Shown one piece after another: positions 38,990 through 48,290 of a stretch of 64,000 nucleotides of DNA. Numbering within the stretch: position 1 is the first letter of the stretch; each line of letters begins with the position of its first letter. A program made the translations under genes and the position numbers. The notes below the pieces were generated by a model that was not told where the DNA came from, did no database searches, and saw nothing but the letters and a program-made list of their open reading frames with translations. Source of the stretch: Acinetobacter rudis. Its GTDB lineage: Bacteria; Pseudomonadota; Gammaproteobacteria; Pseudomonadales; Moraxellaceae. Where the stretch lies: contig NZ_JAVIDR010000006.1 of NCBI RefSeq assembly GCF_031157835.1, positions 1 through 64,000 on the forward strand, in the 5' to 3' direction.

Positions 38990-39487
38990 TTACACCGTTG
39001 GTTCTTGTATCCAAGGACAATCTGCAAGTACATTAAGTTCTGAGTTTCGAACCACAGGCAAGTCTCTTAATAATTGCCCTTTTAACGTCATATCAGGCGC
39101 TAAATCAAGTAAAGGGATCAAAACAAAATCACGAAGCATAATTCCAGCATGTGGAACTTTTAAACGTTCATGTTCAATTTCTTGGTCTGCATAAAGAAGC
39201 AAATCAAGATCCAGAGTTCGCTCTCCCCAATGACGTAAACGAACACGTCCTGCTTGCTGTTCAAATGCTTGTAATTGATCTAATAACTGTAACGGTTCCA
39301 ATGTTGTATACAACTCAACCACCGCATTATGAAAATGTGGCTGATCTTGAGGCCCCATAGGTGCACTATGATACAATTTGGAAACGCGTACATCCCCTAA
39401 ACTTGTTAATTTATAAACAGCATCACTTAATATCTGTAGTGAATCCCCGAGATTACTCCCCAGACCAATATAACTTAGTTGTTTCAT
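38990..39487 (-). CDS. folK: 6-hydroxymethyl-7,8-dihydropterin pyrophosphokinase
   Basis: 165 residues. Transfers pyrophosphate from ATP to hydroxymethyldihydropterin in folate synthesis. Signature: GLGSNLGDSLQIL at the N-terminus, MGPQDQPHFHNAVVEL, and the magnesium-binding RHWGERTLDLDLLLY. Its ATG shares a base with the pcnB stop (TAATG), the same pcnB-folK coupling seen in E. coli. Confidence 0.95.
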   Translation of the reverse strand: MKQLSYIGLGSNLGDSLQILSDAVYKLTSLGDVRVSKLYHSAPMGPQDQPHFHNAVVELYTTLEPLQLLDQLQAFEQQAGRVRLRHWGERTLDLDLLLYADQEIEHERLKVPHAGIMLRDFVLIPLLDLAPDMTLKGQLLRDLPVVRNSELNVLADCPWIQEPTV

Positions 39488-40977
39488 TATTGCGTTGGCC
39501 CAAAAATTACATGGCTTAAATCACGCTGCACGCGCTTACGTCTTAAAATAGGATGATCCATATCAATCGCTTTTGGATCAGTCGCCACTGTACTTGATTC
39601 GAACTGTGAAGAATGCGAATGATCCGATGAACGTTTACGTGTCTGAGCATCTCTAGATTTTCGATTTCGACGTGGACGTTCAAGTTCTTTCACCAGTGGT
39701 TCAACTTGTGTAGAGTTGGTCTTATCTTGTTCCACATCAACTGTAGCAGTGTTCTTACGACGAGACTTAGCACGTTGACGATTGTAAGCACTAATCGCTT
39801 TTTCTTTTTCATCAATGCTTAGGTTTTGATAATTTTCCCACCAAGCAGCCATTCCCTGAGTCGTATCATCACCCGATTTTTCTCGCAACAACATAAAATC
39901 GAATCCGGCACGGAAACGTGCATGCCCAGACAGTGCTTCAATTTGTTGCGGTTTTGGATTCAGTAAACGACTCTGCATTTCCCAGACTTCACGAATAAAA
40001 GTCTCGGCAAAACGAGGTATAATTGTCCGTGTTGCTTGACGTTTAAGTACATCCAAACCTGCTTGAGCACGAGATTCAGTTGGTGGTAAACCACGCCCCT
40101 GATAAAAAGCACAACGTTGTAAAAACGGTTCCCAAAGCATTACTGCATAGAAAAAAGCAGGGTTAATGGTTTTACCCATTTGAATTCGTTGATCCGTGTT
40201 TTTTGCAGCACGACGTATAAATGGGGTGAGCTGTGCAGGAATATCTGCAAACAGTTGTTTCCACACACCAAACTCAATCAACATATCTAGAACACGTTCT
40301 AAATGTCCCATCGTAAAGAGTTTTTGTGACTCGTCATAAAGACGATGAGGAGAAACATCACCCAACAAACGTGCAAGCTCTGGTTTAAAAACCTGAAGAA
40401 TTTCTGGTGCAATACTGAAATTCAATTTTGCTGCAAAACGTAGTGTACGTAACATACGTACAGGGTCTTCCTCAAATCGAACTAATGGATCACCTAATAG
40501 ACGTAAAGTTTTTTGTTTAATATCGTCTACAGCATGACAAAAATCTAATACGATGCCCTTATGTGGTTGATAATACATTGCATTAATTGAAAAATCTCGG
40601 CGAGCAAAATCTTGCTCAATGCTTCCCCAATTATTATCACGTAAAATCATCCCAGCAGCTGAAGTCACTGCTTTCTTTGGCGGTGCTCTGAAAGTCGCAA
40701 CCTCAATAAGTTCACGACCAGAATACACATGAGCCAATTCGAATCGACGGCCAATAATTCGGCATCGTCTACCAAAAACCTCTTTCACTTGTGAGGGTGT
40801 CGCATTGGTCACTGCGTCAAAGTCTTTCGGCTTTAACCCCAACATTGAATCACGCACGCCACCACCCACGATATATGCTTCGTAGCCTGCTTTAGTTAAA
40901 CTTTCTATAACATCTAAAATTGAAGAAGGTAATTGAGCGGTGGATAATCCACACTTTGACGCACGCAAAGTTTGCAA
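39487..40977 (-). CDS. pcnB: Poly(A) polymerase I (TTG start)
   Basis: 496 residues. Adds 3' poly(A) tails that mark RNAs for decay. Nucleotidyltransferase core: AYIVGGGVRDSMLGLKPKDFDAVTNATP (catalytic DxD) and RDFSINAMYY, RNA-binding DPVRMLRTLRFAAKLNF. A long basic C-terminal tail (RPRRNRKSRDAQTRKRSS). The start is TTG at 40977, with GGGAG about 10 bases upstream. An ATG between them is in another frame. E. coli pcnB also uses a weak non-AUG codon (AUU), which limits its expression. Confidence 0.92.
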   Translation of the reverse strand: MQTLRASKCGLSTAQLPSSILDVIESLTKAGYEAYIVGGGVRDSMLGLKPKDFDAVTNATPSQVKEVFGRRCRIIGRRFELAHVYSGRELIEVATFRAPPKKAVTSAAGMILRDNNWGSIEQDFARRDFSINAMYYQPHKGIVLDFCHAVDDIKQKTLRLLGDPLVRFEEDPVRMLRTLRFAAKLNFSIAPEILQVFKPELARLLGDVSPHRLYDESQKLFTMGHLERVLDMLIEFGVWKQLFADIPAQLTPFIRRAAKNTDQRIQMGKTINPAFFYAVMLWEPFLQRCAFYQGRGLPPTESRAQAGLDVLKRQATRTIIPRFAETFIREVWEMQSRLLNPKPQQIEALSGHARFRAGFDFMLLREKSGDDTTQGMAAWWENYQNLSIDEKEKAISAYNRQRAKSRRKNTATVDVEQDKTNSTQVEPLVKELERPRRNRKSRDAQTRKRSSDHSHSSQFESSTVATDPKAIDMDHPILRRKRVQRDLSHVIFGPTQ

Positions 40978-41127
40978 AAGACATTGTCTCCCACGTCGGG
41001 ACGTAAAAAAATAATTATGCTAATCATATCTCTTACACAATCAAACGGCAATTTGAATCTTTAGTCGGGTCAGAAATAATCCGTGAATTGGTTCAAATGT
41101 ATTTTTGTTCTTTTTAAAACGAAGTAG

Positions 41128-41580
41128 TTAAAGACTCAACTGTGCTTTATTTTTTAAATAGATATTTTCACCAATACCTTTAACCTGCTTAAGTTCCTCT
41201 ATATGTTTAAACATGCCATGTTGTTGGCGATATTCAATAATTGCTCGTGCCTTTCGCTCCCCGATGCCTTTAAGCTGTTGTAACTGTTTTTCATTTGCCT
41301 GATTTAAACTCACCATGACCAATGCACTCTTTACATCAGTCATAGCAGCAACTTGCTTGGTTTTCACAACAGCAACATCCTCGCTGGGCATAGGCGTTGG
41401 CTGCTGATCTAAGCTTTGTTTTTCACGAGATAAGCGTTGATCATGCAACTCCTGTTGAGCTTTCCACGCTAAATACTGATGATCAAACGGCTCAGCCAAC
41501 ACTGATGGAGAAAATAATGCAGCTCCTATAATCAAAATAAAATGCGCCCAATAGTAAAAACACAAAGGATTATTTTTCAT
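41128..41580 (-). CDS. comEA: ComEA-like helix-hairpin-helix DNA-binding protein
   Basis: 150 residues from the ATG at 41580. N-terminal hydrophobic signal/anchor (about 8-30, FILIIGAALFSPSVLA), then a Gln-rich spacer, then two C-terminal HhH motifs (KQLQQLKGIGERKARAIIEYRQ and ELKQVKGIGENIYLKNK). The family binds incoming DNA in the periplasm during natural transformation, a well-known trait of Acinetobacter. A role in another DNA process cannot be excluded. Confidence 0.85.
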   Translation of the reverse strand: MKNNPLCFYYWAHFILIIGAALFSPSVLAEPFDHQYLAWKAQQELHDQRLSREKQSLDQQPTPMPSEDVAVVKTKQVAAMTDVKSALVMVSLNQANEKQLQQLKGIGERKARAIIEYRQQHGMFKHIEELKQVKGIGENIYLKNKAQLSL

Positions 41581-41602
41581 AATCAACCCAATCAAAACTG
41601 GC

Positions 41603-42370
41603 CTATGTATGCAGTTCTAGTTGTTTTGCTTGTTGCCAAAACTGCTCCATTTCCTCAAGACTCAATTGTTCTATATTTTTATTTTGCTGCTGAGCTTGAG
41701 TTTCGATGTAAGCATAACGTTGTCTAAACTTCGCAACTGTTGCAAGTAAAGCAGACTCACTCGACTGATTCAGTTTACGACCGACATTCACCAAAGAAAA
41801 TAGACAATCACCCAGTTCGCCCTGTATCTCATCGGAATCCCCTTCAGCCATTGCTTGTTGTAATTCAGCCAACTCCTCCTCTAATTTGCCGTAAGCTTGC
41901 TGAGCATCTTCGAAATCAAAACCAGATTTCGCTGCAATCTTCTGAATTTCATGTGCTTGCAAAATTGCAGGTCCAGGTTTGACCTGATCTAAACTCAGAC
42001 TAACTTTGCCACGCTTTTCTTCAATTTTTATTTTTTGCCACAGTTCACTAACTTCATCTGCAGATAAACTTTGAAACTTTTCAGCCTGAAAGACATGTGG
42101 ATGACGGCGCACCAATTTATCAGATAGTGTTTGTACCACGTCTGAAAAATCAAAAGCCCCTTGTTCTGCGTACATCTGAGATTGAAAAACAACCTGCAAT
42201 AACAAATCACCTAACTCTTCACGTATTGCTTGCACGTCACCAGAGCGAATCGCTTGTTCAACCTCATAAGCTTCTTCAATTGCATAAGGCGTTAAGCTCA
42301 ATGGTGTCTGAGCTTGATCCCAAGGACATTGCTCACGTAGTTGCTGCATTATTTTAAGCAATTGCTCCAT
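41603..42370 (-). CDS. mazG: Nucleoside triphosphate pyrophosphohydrolase MazG
   Basis: 255 residues with two MazG domains. The N-terminal one has CPWDQAQTPLSLTPYAIEEAYEVEQAI and EELGDLLLQVVFQS with the metal-binding Glu/Asp residues. The C-terminal one has KLEEELAELQQAMAE and ELGDCLFSLVNVGRKL. It hydrolyses NTPs to NMPs and in E. coli influences ppGpp levels and stress survival. It lies about 200 bp downstream of relA on the same strand, the classical relA-mazG neighbourhood, though here a relA terminator separates them. Confidence 0.93.
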   Translation of the reverse strand: MEQLLKIMQQLREQCPWDQAQTPLSLTPYAIEEAYEVEQAIRSGDVQAIREELGDLLLQVVFQSQMYAEQGAFDFSDVVQTLSDKLVRRHPHVFQAEKFQSLSADEVSELWQKIKIEEKRGKVSLSLDQVKPGPAILQAHEIQKIAAKSGFDFEDAQQAYGKLEEELAELQQAMAEGDSDEIQGELGDCLFSLVNVGRKLNQSSESALLATVAKFRQRYAYIETQAQQQNKNIEQLSLEEMEQFWQQAKQLELHT

Positions 42371-42534
42371 TCTGTAGTTCCTCTCATCTCACTTTAAAAC
42401 CAGCATTACTATCATAGGCCTGCAATCATTCTTGTATTGACGACTGAGTTAAGGCCACGTGGAGATCATTAGCTCACCCATGACGAAAATCACTTGCTAT
42501 ATTTGATCCATTACCATAATAAGCAAAAAACAAA

Positions 42535-42558
42535 AAAGACACCCTAATGGATGTCTTT
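42535..42558 (-). terminator. relA terminator
   Basis: Stem AAAGACACCC / GGATGTCTTT (with a G-U pair) around TAAT, ending in a U-run on the minus strand. Confidence 0.8.
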
Positions 42559-42574
42559 CTTAAAACCACACGCT

Positions 42575-44890
42575 CTAACCACCTTGAACCAAACGGCGCG
42601 CTGAAATAATGCCAGGTTGCTGCTCTAAACGAGCCAACAATCTAGATAACTGCGCAAGCCCTTTAACCTCAATGAGTAGCTTCATGTTGGCAATACCATC
42701 AGACTCAGAAATTGTATTGACCTGACGAATATTAATTTGATCAGAAAAGATCACTTGGGTTAAATCTTTAAGTAAGCCACGGCGATCATAAGCCTCAACC
42801 ACAATTTGTACGCTCTGTCCGCGTGTTGGTTGCATTTCCCAATCAGCTTCAACTGCACGTTCAGGCTCTAAACCAATCATACGAATATAATCAGGACAAA
42901 CCACCTTATGGATGCTCACGCCACGATTTAAAGTAATATACCCAGCAATAGGCTCACCATGCACCGGCTGACAACATTGCGCGATATGCAATTCAACATT
43001 ATCTAAACCATCAATTAAAATACCGTGGGCAGATAAAGTATGACTAGCACGAGGATTAAGTGTTGGTTTTAACACCAACTCAGGCTCGTCTAAGTCAGGA
43101 TGCATATGACGATTGACCTGATTAATGAGTGCATGCAGACTAATGTCACCACTCACCAATGCCACTAAGATATCATCGCCTGTTTTAACATTGAAATGAC
43201 CACAATAATCACCCAAATCAATACTCTTTGGATGAATTGCTAAACGAGCCAATTCTTTAGTTAATAAATCTCGCCCAACTTCAAGGTTTTTACTGCGATC
43301 TTGTTGTCTAAACCAATGACGAAGCTTATCTCTTGCTCTCGGAGTCTTAATATAACCTAAAGAGTTCACCAACCAATCACGATTTGGCTCACGATCTTTT
43401 TTGGTTAAAATCTCAACCTGCTCACCAGTTTTCAGCGTATATGTCAGTGGAACATAACGTTGATTGACACGTGCTGCATAACATTTATTGCCCACTTGAG
43501 TATGTACATGATAAGCAAAATCGAGCACTGTCGAACCTTGTGGCAACTCTTTAATATCGCCATCACGACTAAAAACATAGATTTTTTCAAAACCAGCAAA
43601 GTCTTGTAAACGATCAAAATCTTCAGTCTCATCCTCATTCGGATGTGCACTAGTCTCATTTCGCTCTTGATAATGCTCTAGAACTGAACGCAATGAATGT
43701 AAACGGTGATTAAAAGAGTAGTCTGTACTTTTCGCACCTTCTTTATAGTTAAAATGCGAACACACACCGAGCTCTGCTTCTTCATGCATTTCGTGTGTAC
43801 GAATTTGTATTTCTAAAGATTTGTTTTCAGCAATAACGGCTGTATGCAATGATCGATAACCATTAGGTTTTGGATTGGTAATGTAGTCATCAAACTGGTG
43901 CGGAATATGCCGCCAAATCTGATGAGCAATCCCCAAAGCGTGATAACACTCTGGTACGCTCTTCACTAATACACGTACAGCACGAATATCATAAAGCTGA
44001 TCAAAGCTTAGGTTTTTACTCTTCATCTTTCTGTATATCGAGTAAATATGCTTCACTCGACCAGAAATTTCCGCTTCAATACCATGTTTAGCCAGTTCAG
44101 TTTTTAATTCATCAACAACAAACTGAATGTACTGCTCTCGCTCTAAACGCTTTTCATTTAATAGAGAAGCAATCTCTTTATACCGATCAGGCGCTAAGAA
44201 ACGAAATGCTAAATCTTCTAGCTCCCATTTCAACTGAGCAATACCCAAACGGTGCGCTAGAGGTGAATAAATTGTTAAAATTTCTCGCGCTACACGTTCC
44301 TGACGTTCACGTGGAGATTTTGCCAATTCACGTAGTGAATAAGTCCGTTCAGCCAGTTTAATCAATACCACACGTACATCTTCGGTGACCGAAATCAGCA
44401 TCTTATAAATGCCGCTTAAATGCTCGCGCTGGTTATTATTAAAATGATCCTCAAGGCGTTTATTGTTTTCGATTAATTCTGATAATTTACCCATGGCCAA
44501 AGTACCTTTGACCAAATTTGCAACTTGCTCACCAAATTTCTCTAAAATCTCATCCATGGAGATAATTTCTTCACGAACACTACGATAGAGAATAGCAGCA
44601 GTTAACGTACTTTCATCAACATGAAGGTGGGCCAAAATATCAGCCATACCCAAACCTGTTGCAAAGGTATTCGGATGATTGCGATTGGTCTGATGTGCAG
44701 ACATCAGCTCTTTATCAAGTAAAAGTTGGCCTGCCGCAGCCAACTGCTTTAGTTCACTCTCGCCTAAAATTTCACATACACGACTTAACCAAGATATTAA
44801 GCCCTGCTGTGCTTCGACGGCATGTTCTACAGTCGTTTCTTCTGCCAACTCACTTAGTTGCGCAGGTAAAAGTTCACGTACTGTGACCAT
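42575..44890 (-). CDS. relA: (p)ppGpp synthetase RelA
   Basis: 771 residues. Domains in order: degenerate HD hydrolase (about 65-200, lacking the HD dyad: LHVDESTLTAAILYRSV), synthetase (about 260-400; DQLYDIRAVRVLV, NGYRSLHTAVI), TGS (about 440-510; VFSRDGDIKELPQGSTVLDFAYHVHT), central helical and zinc-finger-like segment (HIAQCCQPVHGEPIAGYI), and C-terminal ACT (VEAYDRRGLLKDLTQVI). It responds to uncharged tRNA on stalled ribosomes. The missing HD residues separate it from SpoT. AGGAGAAAGGG precedes the ATG. Confidence 0.95.
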   Translation of the reverse strand: MVTVRELLPAQLSELAEETTVEHAVEAQQGLISWLSRVCEILGESELKQLAAAGQLLLDKELMSAHQTNRNHPNTFATGLGMADILAHLHVDESTLTAAILYRSVREEIISMDEILEKFGEQVANLVKGTLAMGKLSELIENNKRLEDHFNNNQREHLSGIYKMLISVTEDVRVVLIKLAERTYSLRELAKSPRERQERVAREILTIYSPLAHRLGIAQLKWELEDLAFRFLAPDRYKEIASLLNEKRLEREQYIQFVVDELKTELAKHGIEAEISGRVKHIYSIYRKMKSKNLSFDQLYDIRAVRVLVKSVPECYHALGIAHQIWRHIPHQFDDYITNPKPNGYRSLHTAVIAENKSLEIQIRTHEMHEEAELGVCSHFNYKEGAKSTDYSFNHRLHSLRSVLEHYQERNETSAHPNEDETEDFDRLQDFAGFEKIYVFSRDGDIKELPQGSTVLDFAYHVHTQVGNKCYAARVNQRYVPLTYTLKTGEQVEILTKKDREPNRDWLVNSLGYIKTPRARDKLRHWFRQQDRSKNLEVGRDLLTKELARLAIHPKSIDLGDYCGHFNVKTGDDILVALVSGDISLHALINQVNRHMHPDLDEPELVLKPTLNPRASHTLSAHGILIDGLDNVELHIAQCCQPVHGEPIAGYITLNRGVSIHKVVCPDYIRMIGLEPERAVEADWEMQPTRGQSVQIVVEAYDRRGLLKDLTQVIFSDQINIRQVNTISESDGIANMKLLIEVKGLAQLSRLLARLEQQPGIISARRLVQGG

Positions 44891-44928
44891 CCCTTTCTCC
44901 TATCAACCCAATCTCAATGTAACGCAGC

Positions 44929-46326
44929 TCATATGGACTGCGTTGTTAATTTTTCAAATAAAGTAATAGATTCAACATGCCCTGTATGAGGAAACATATC
45001 AATTACCCCTGCTTTTTTTAATTGATATCCGTGCTTCACTAAAATACCAGCATCGCGTGCCAAAGTTGCAGGGTTGCACGACACATATACGATTCGTTTC
45101 GCATTGAAATGATGGAGATAATGCATTACTAACTCGGCACCAGATCTGGGCGGGTCTATCAATAATGCATCAAACCCTTGATTTACCCAAGGAAATTTAG
45201 AAAAGTCTTTTGTTAAATCTTGTGTATAAAACTTTAAGTTACCGATTTTATTACGTTTTGCATTTTCAGCACCACGTCGTACCATCGCTTCACTTCCCTC
45301 AACCGCTACAACACGGCCACTCTCGCCAACGGCTTGTGCCAATGGTAATGAAAAATTACCCAAACCACAGAACAAATCCAGTACAGATTCGCCTTCTTTT
45401 AGATCTAGCAACTCACATGCCAGTTTAACCATTTTTTGGTTAACAGCTGGATTGACCTGTATAAAATCAGTTGGATGAAATGCCAGTGTTAACTGTTGTG
45501 TCGACTCACCCAAATGATAGTGCAATCGACTTTCAGCCTGAGGTTGGTCTATTCTTTTTACACTATTTATATCATGAGCTTGCAAATACAGCTGCCAAGA
45601 CCGTTGCTGAGCAAATAAACGCAATGCTTGTAAATCTGCAGCAACCAAATCTGCGGTATGTCTGACCAATAGAGCAATTTCAGTGGTGCCTTTACTTAAC
45701 TCAATGTGACCAATATCAGCACATCCCTGCAATTGCTTTAACAATTGGTGTAAGGCTGGTAAAGCTTGATCAAGCTCTTTATCTAGCACTTTACAGGTCT
45801 TAATCGGAGTTAAATGATTACTTTTTGCTTCACGAAAACCCATCACCAGTTGTTTTTGCTTAGCCAAGTAACGCACGCCAATTCGCGCTTTATGTCGATA
45901 ATCCAAACGTGGTGAACGTAGTGCATCCAACCACGTTTCTGGTGTTAACTGAGCAAAGTGAAGTAAATGAGATTGTAAGGTTTGCTGTTTTAACTCAATC
46001 TGCATGTCACCTGACATATGCTGCATAGTACAACCACCACACTTAGTAAAATGTGGACACACGGGTTCTACACGTTCAGCACTGGTAGTTCCAAGCACTT
46101 CAATTAACTCTGCCTCATCAAGCTTTTTACTTTGATGAGTCAATTGTGCACGTACAGTCTCACCTACTAGTGCCTGAGTAATGAATACATTTTTACCTTG
46201 CTTATCTACAGGATGCCCAAAATCATCTGAATAACGAGCAATTCCTCGCCCTTCATGTGATAGACGTTCAACCCGAAATGTATAACTGGGTAATTGTGTT
46301 GTTTGAGTTTTAACTCGACCTTTCAA
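44929..46326 (-). CDS. rlmD: 23S rRNA (uracil-1939 C5) methyltransferase
   Basis: 465 residues. An N-terminal TRAM domain (about 10-75), the iron-sulfur motif [15 protein letters not shown], then a Rossmann SAM domain ([16 protein letters not shown]), [11 protein letters not shown], and the catalytic Cys in [12 protein letters not shown]. The start is TTG, with AGGA 7 bases upstream. It is 38 bp from relA, the relA-rlmD order found in many gammaproteobacteria. Confidence 0.94.
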   Translation of the reverse strand: MKGRVKTQTTQLPSYTFRVERLSHEGRGIARYSDDFGHPVDKQGKNVFITQALVGETVRAQLTHQSKKLDEAELIEVLGTTSAERVEPVCPHFTKCGGCTMQHMSGDMQIELKQQTLQSHLLHFAQLTPETWLDALRSPRLDYRHKARIGVRYLAKQKQLVMGFREAKSNHLTPIKTCKVLDKELDQALPALHQLLKQLQGCADIGHIELSKGTTEIALLVRHTADLVAADLQALRLFAQQRSWQLYLQAHDINSVKRIDQPQAESRLHYHLGESTQQLTLAFHPTDFIQVNPAVNQKMVKLACELLDLKEGESVLDLFCGLGNFSLPLAQAVGESGRVVAVEGSEAMVRRGAENAKRNKIGNLKFYTQDLTKDFSKFPWVNQGFDALLIDPPRSGAELVMHYLHHFNAKRIVYVSCNPATLARDAGILVKHGYQLKKAGVIDMFPHTGHVESITLFEKLTTQSI

Positions 46327-46335
46327 AGGAATATC

Positions 46336-47157
46336 CTAACTGGATTGAACTGGAAAATCAGCGGCGCTAAAAGCTGTTCGTTGAGAACTTTCACGCCACA
46401 CATTTAAAAACGCTTGTTGCTGCGGTTGAGTGCTTAAATATTGAATCGTTGCTTGTACCCAAGCCTGATGCTCATGAGTGAGTAATTGACCTTTCAACAA
46501 TAGCCAGCGCAAATAGATCAGCCAAGTATTCAGCACATCGCCCTCACAATAGCTAGTCAACTTCAACCACTGTTGTTGTTTCACATACTCAGGAACAAAA
46601 TAGCCTGCATTATCACGTTTGCCGGGATAACCTAGCATTTGCGCTATATCATCAAGTTTTTGAAAATTACGGCCATTAAACATTGCCATCACATCCATCA
46701 AATCGACATGACGCTGGTGATAGCGATTTTGATAGTTATTATAGCGTTTTTGTTGATTACTCTCACCCTGATCAAATAGGCTCATTGCACTCAAACCATG
46801 ATACATCGCACGGAATAAGATTACGGGCAAATCAAATTGAGAGCCATTCCAACTCACTAATGTCGGTTCACGTTTATCGAATATAGATAAAAATTTAGCC
46901 AATATTTCAGCTTCACTATATTGTTCTTGGCTAAATGAAAACAAACGCATTGTGCCGTTTTCGTCCACCCAAAAACCTGAAATACAAACAATTTCATGTA
47001 GCGGTATTCGCTGAAAATCCATACCTGACTCTTGGCGACGCAGCTTAGCAAGTGCCTGCTCTAGATCAGCATCCGCCAAGTCTAGCCCATACAAATGTGC
47101 ACCTGTTTTCAAGTCAGTTAAGGTTTCAATATCAAAAACCAAAATCGGTAAACGCAT
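46336..47157 (-). CDS. DEDD-family 3'-5' exonuclease, PolB-like
   Basis: 273 residues from the ATG at 47157 (MRLPILVFDIETLTD); six further codons upstream are in frame. It shows the DEDDy exonuclease acidic residues: FDIET, SWNGSQFDLPVI and the C-terminal SYCEGDVLNTWLIYLRW with YP, as in the predicted 3'-5' exonuclease related to family B polymerase proofreading domains. Physiological substrate unknown. It lies 9 bp before rlmD and is probably co-transcribed. Confidence 0.85.
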   Translation of the reverse strand: MRLPILVFDIETLTDLKTGAHLYGLDLADADLEQALAKLRRQESGMDFQRIPLHEIVCISGFWVDENGTMRLFSFSQEQYSEAEILAKFLSIFDKREPTLVSWNGSQFDLPVILFRAMYHGLSAMSLFDQGESNQQKRYNNYQNRYHQRHVDLMDVMAMFNGRNFQKLDDIAQMLGYPGKRDNAGYFVPEYVKQQQWLKLTSYCEGDVLNTWLIYLRWLLLKGQLLTHEHQAWVQATIQYLSTQPQQQAFLNVWRESSQRTAFSAADFPVQSS

Positions 47158-47214
47158 ACTGCAACACCATATCAATCTTTATTTTTGGCCACATCATTGT
47201 TGTAGCACCACAGA

Positions 47215-48138
47215 TTAATCCTCTACAGAGTACAGCCCTGTAGATAAATAACGATCACCACGGTCACAAATAATACAAGCAATCACTGCACCAGGGTTTT
47301 GTTCAGCCAATAAAAGCGATGCCCACACAGCCCCACCCGAAGAAGTACCCGCAAAAATACCTTCCTCACGCGCCATTTTACGCATGGTTTTTTCTGCTTC
47401 GATCTGAGGAATATCAATAATTTGATCAACTCGACTACGATCAAAAATACTTGGTAGGTAAGCTTCTGGCCATCGACGAATACCCGCAATACTTGAACCA
47501 TCTTCAGGTTGCAAACCCACAATTTGTATCTCAGGATTTTGTTCTTTGAGATATTTTGAAATGCCCATGATGGTTCCAGTTGTTCCCATGGCACTGACAA
47601 AATGAGTAATTTTACCAGCTGTTTGCTGCCAAATCTCTGGCCCAGTTGTTAAGTAGTGTGCTTGTACATTATCAGGATTACCAAACTGATTAAGTACCAA
47701 ACCTTGACCTTGTTTTTGCATTTGTAAGGCCAAATCACGAGCACCTTCCATACCTTGTTGCTTAGTCACTTCGATGAGTTCTGCACCATAGGCACGCATA
47801 GCATCTTTGCGCTCCTGACTCATGTTATCAGGCATAATTAATTTAATTTTATATCCGCGCATAGCAGCAACCATTGCCAAAGCAATACCCGTATTACCAC
47901 TCGTTGCTTCAATCAAAGTATCACCAGGACGAATCTCACCACGCCTTTCTGCTTGCATAATCATATTGTAGGCTGGACGATCTTTCACAGAGCCTGCAGG
48001 ATTATTACCCTCTAGCTTTGCCAATACCGTTGCTTGAGTATGACTTGCCATTCGTTGTAAACGTACTAAGGGAGTATTACCGACAAAATGATCAAGAGTA
48101 AATTCGTCAGCAGAAAAATCAGTTTGAGAATAAAGCAT
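47215..48138 (-). CDS. cysM: Cysteine synthase B
   Basis: 307 residues. PLP-dependent O-acetylserine sulfhydrylase. Lysine for PLP in NPAGSVKDRPAYNMI, phosphate loop EATSGNTGIALAMVAA, and GTTGTIMGISKYLKE. The CysM type is indicated by its length and the short NNPAGSVKDRPA form; CysM can use thiosulfate. It is divergent from gacS, the cysM-gacS arrangement also seen in Pseudomonas. Confidence 0.92.
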   Translation of the reverse strand: MLYSQTDFSADEFTLDHFVGNTPLVRLQRMASHTQATVLAKLEGNNPAGSVKDRPAYNMIMQAERRGEIRPGDTLIEATSGNTGIALAMVAAMRGYKIKLIMPDNMSQERKDAMRAYGAELIEVTKQQGMEGARDLALQMQKQGQGLVLNQFGNPDNVQAHYLTTGPEIWQQTAGKITHFVSAMGTTGTIMGISKYLKEQNPEIQIVGLQPEDGSSIAGIRRWPEAYLPSIFDRSRVDQIIDIPQIEAEKTMRKMAREEGIFAGTSSGGAVWASLLLAEQNPGAVIACIICDRGDRYLSTGLYSVED

Positions 48139-48290
48139 GGCTTAAACCTATAACGCGCTGGCGGCTATTGTATGAAATATTGCCCCCCACTGCACCCATT
48201 TCCATAGCTTTTTCATCAATATGCTTAAACTGCCGCCATTTGCAGTAAAGCATGTTAATATTTAGCGCAAGGGAAAAAGTGACTCCAGTC

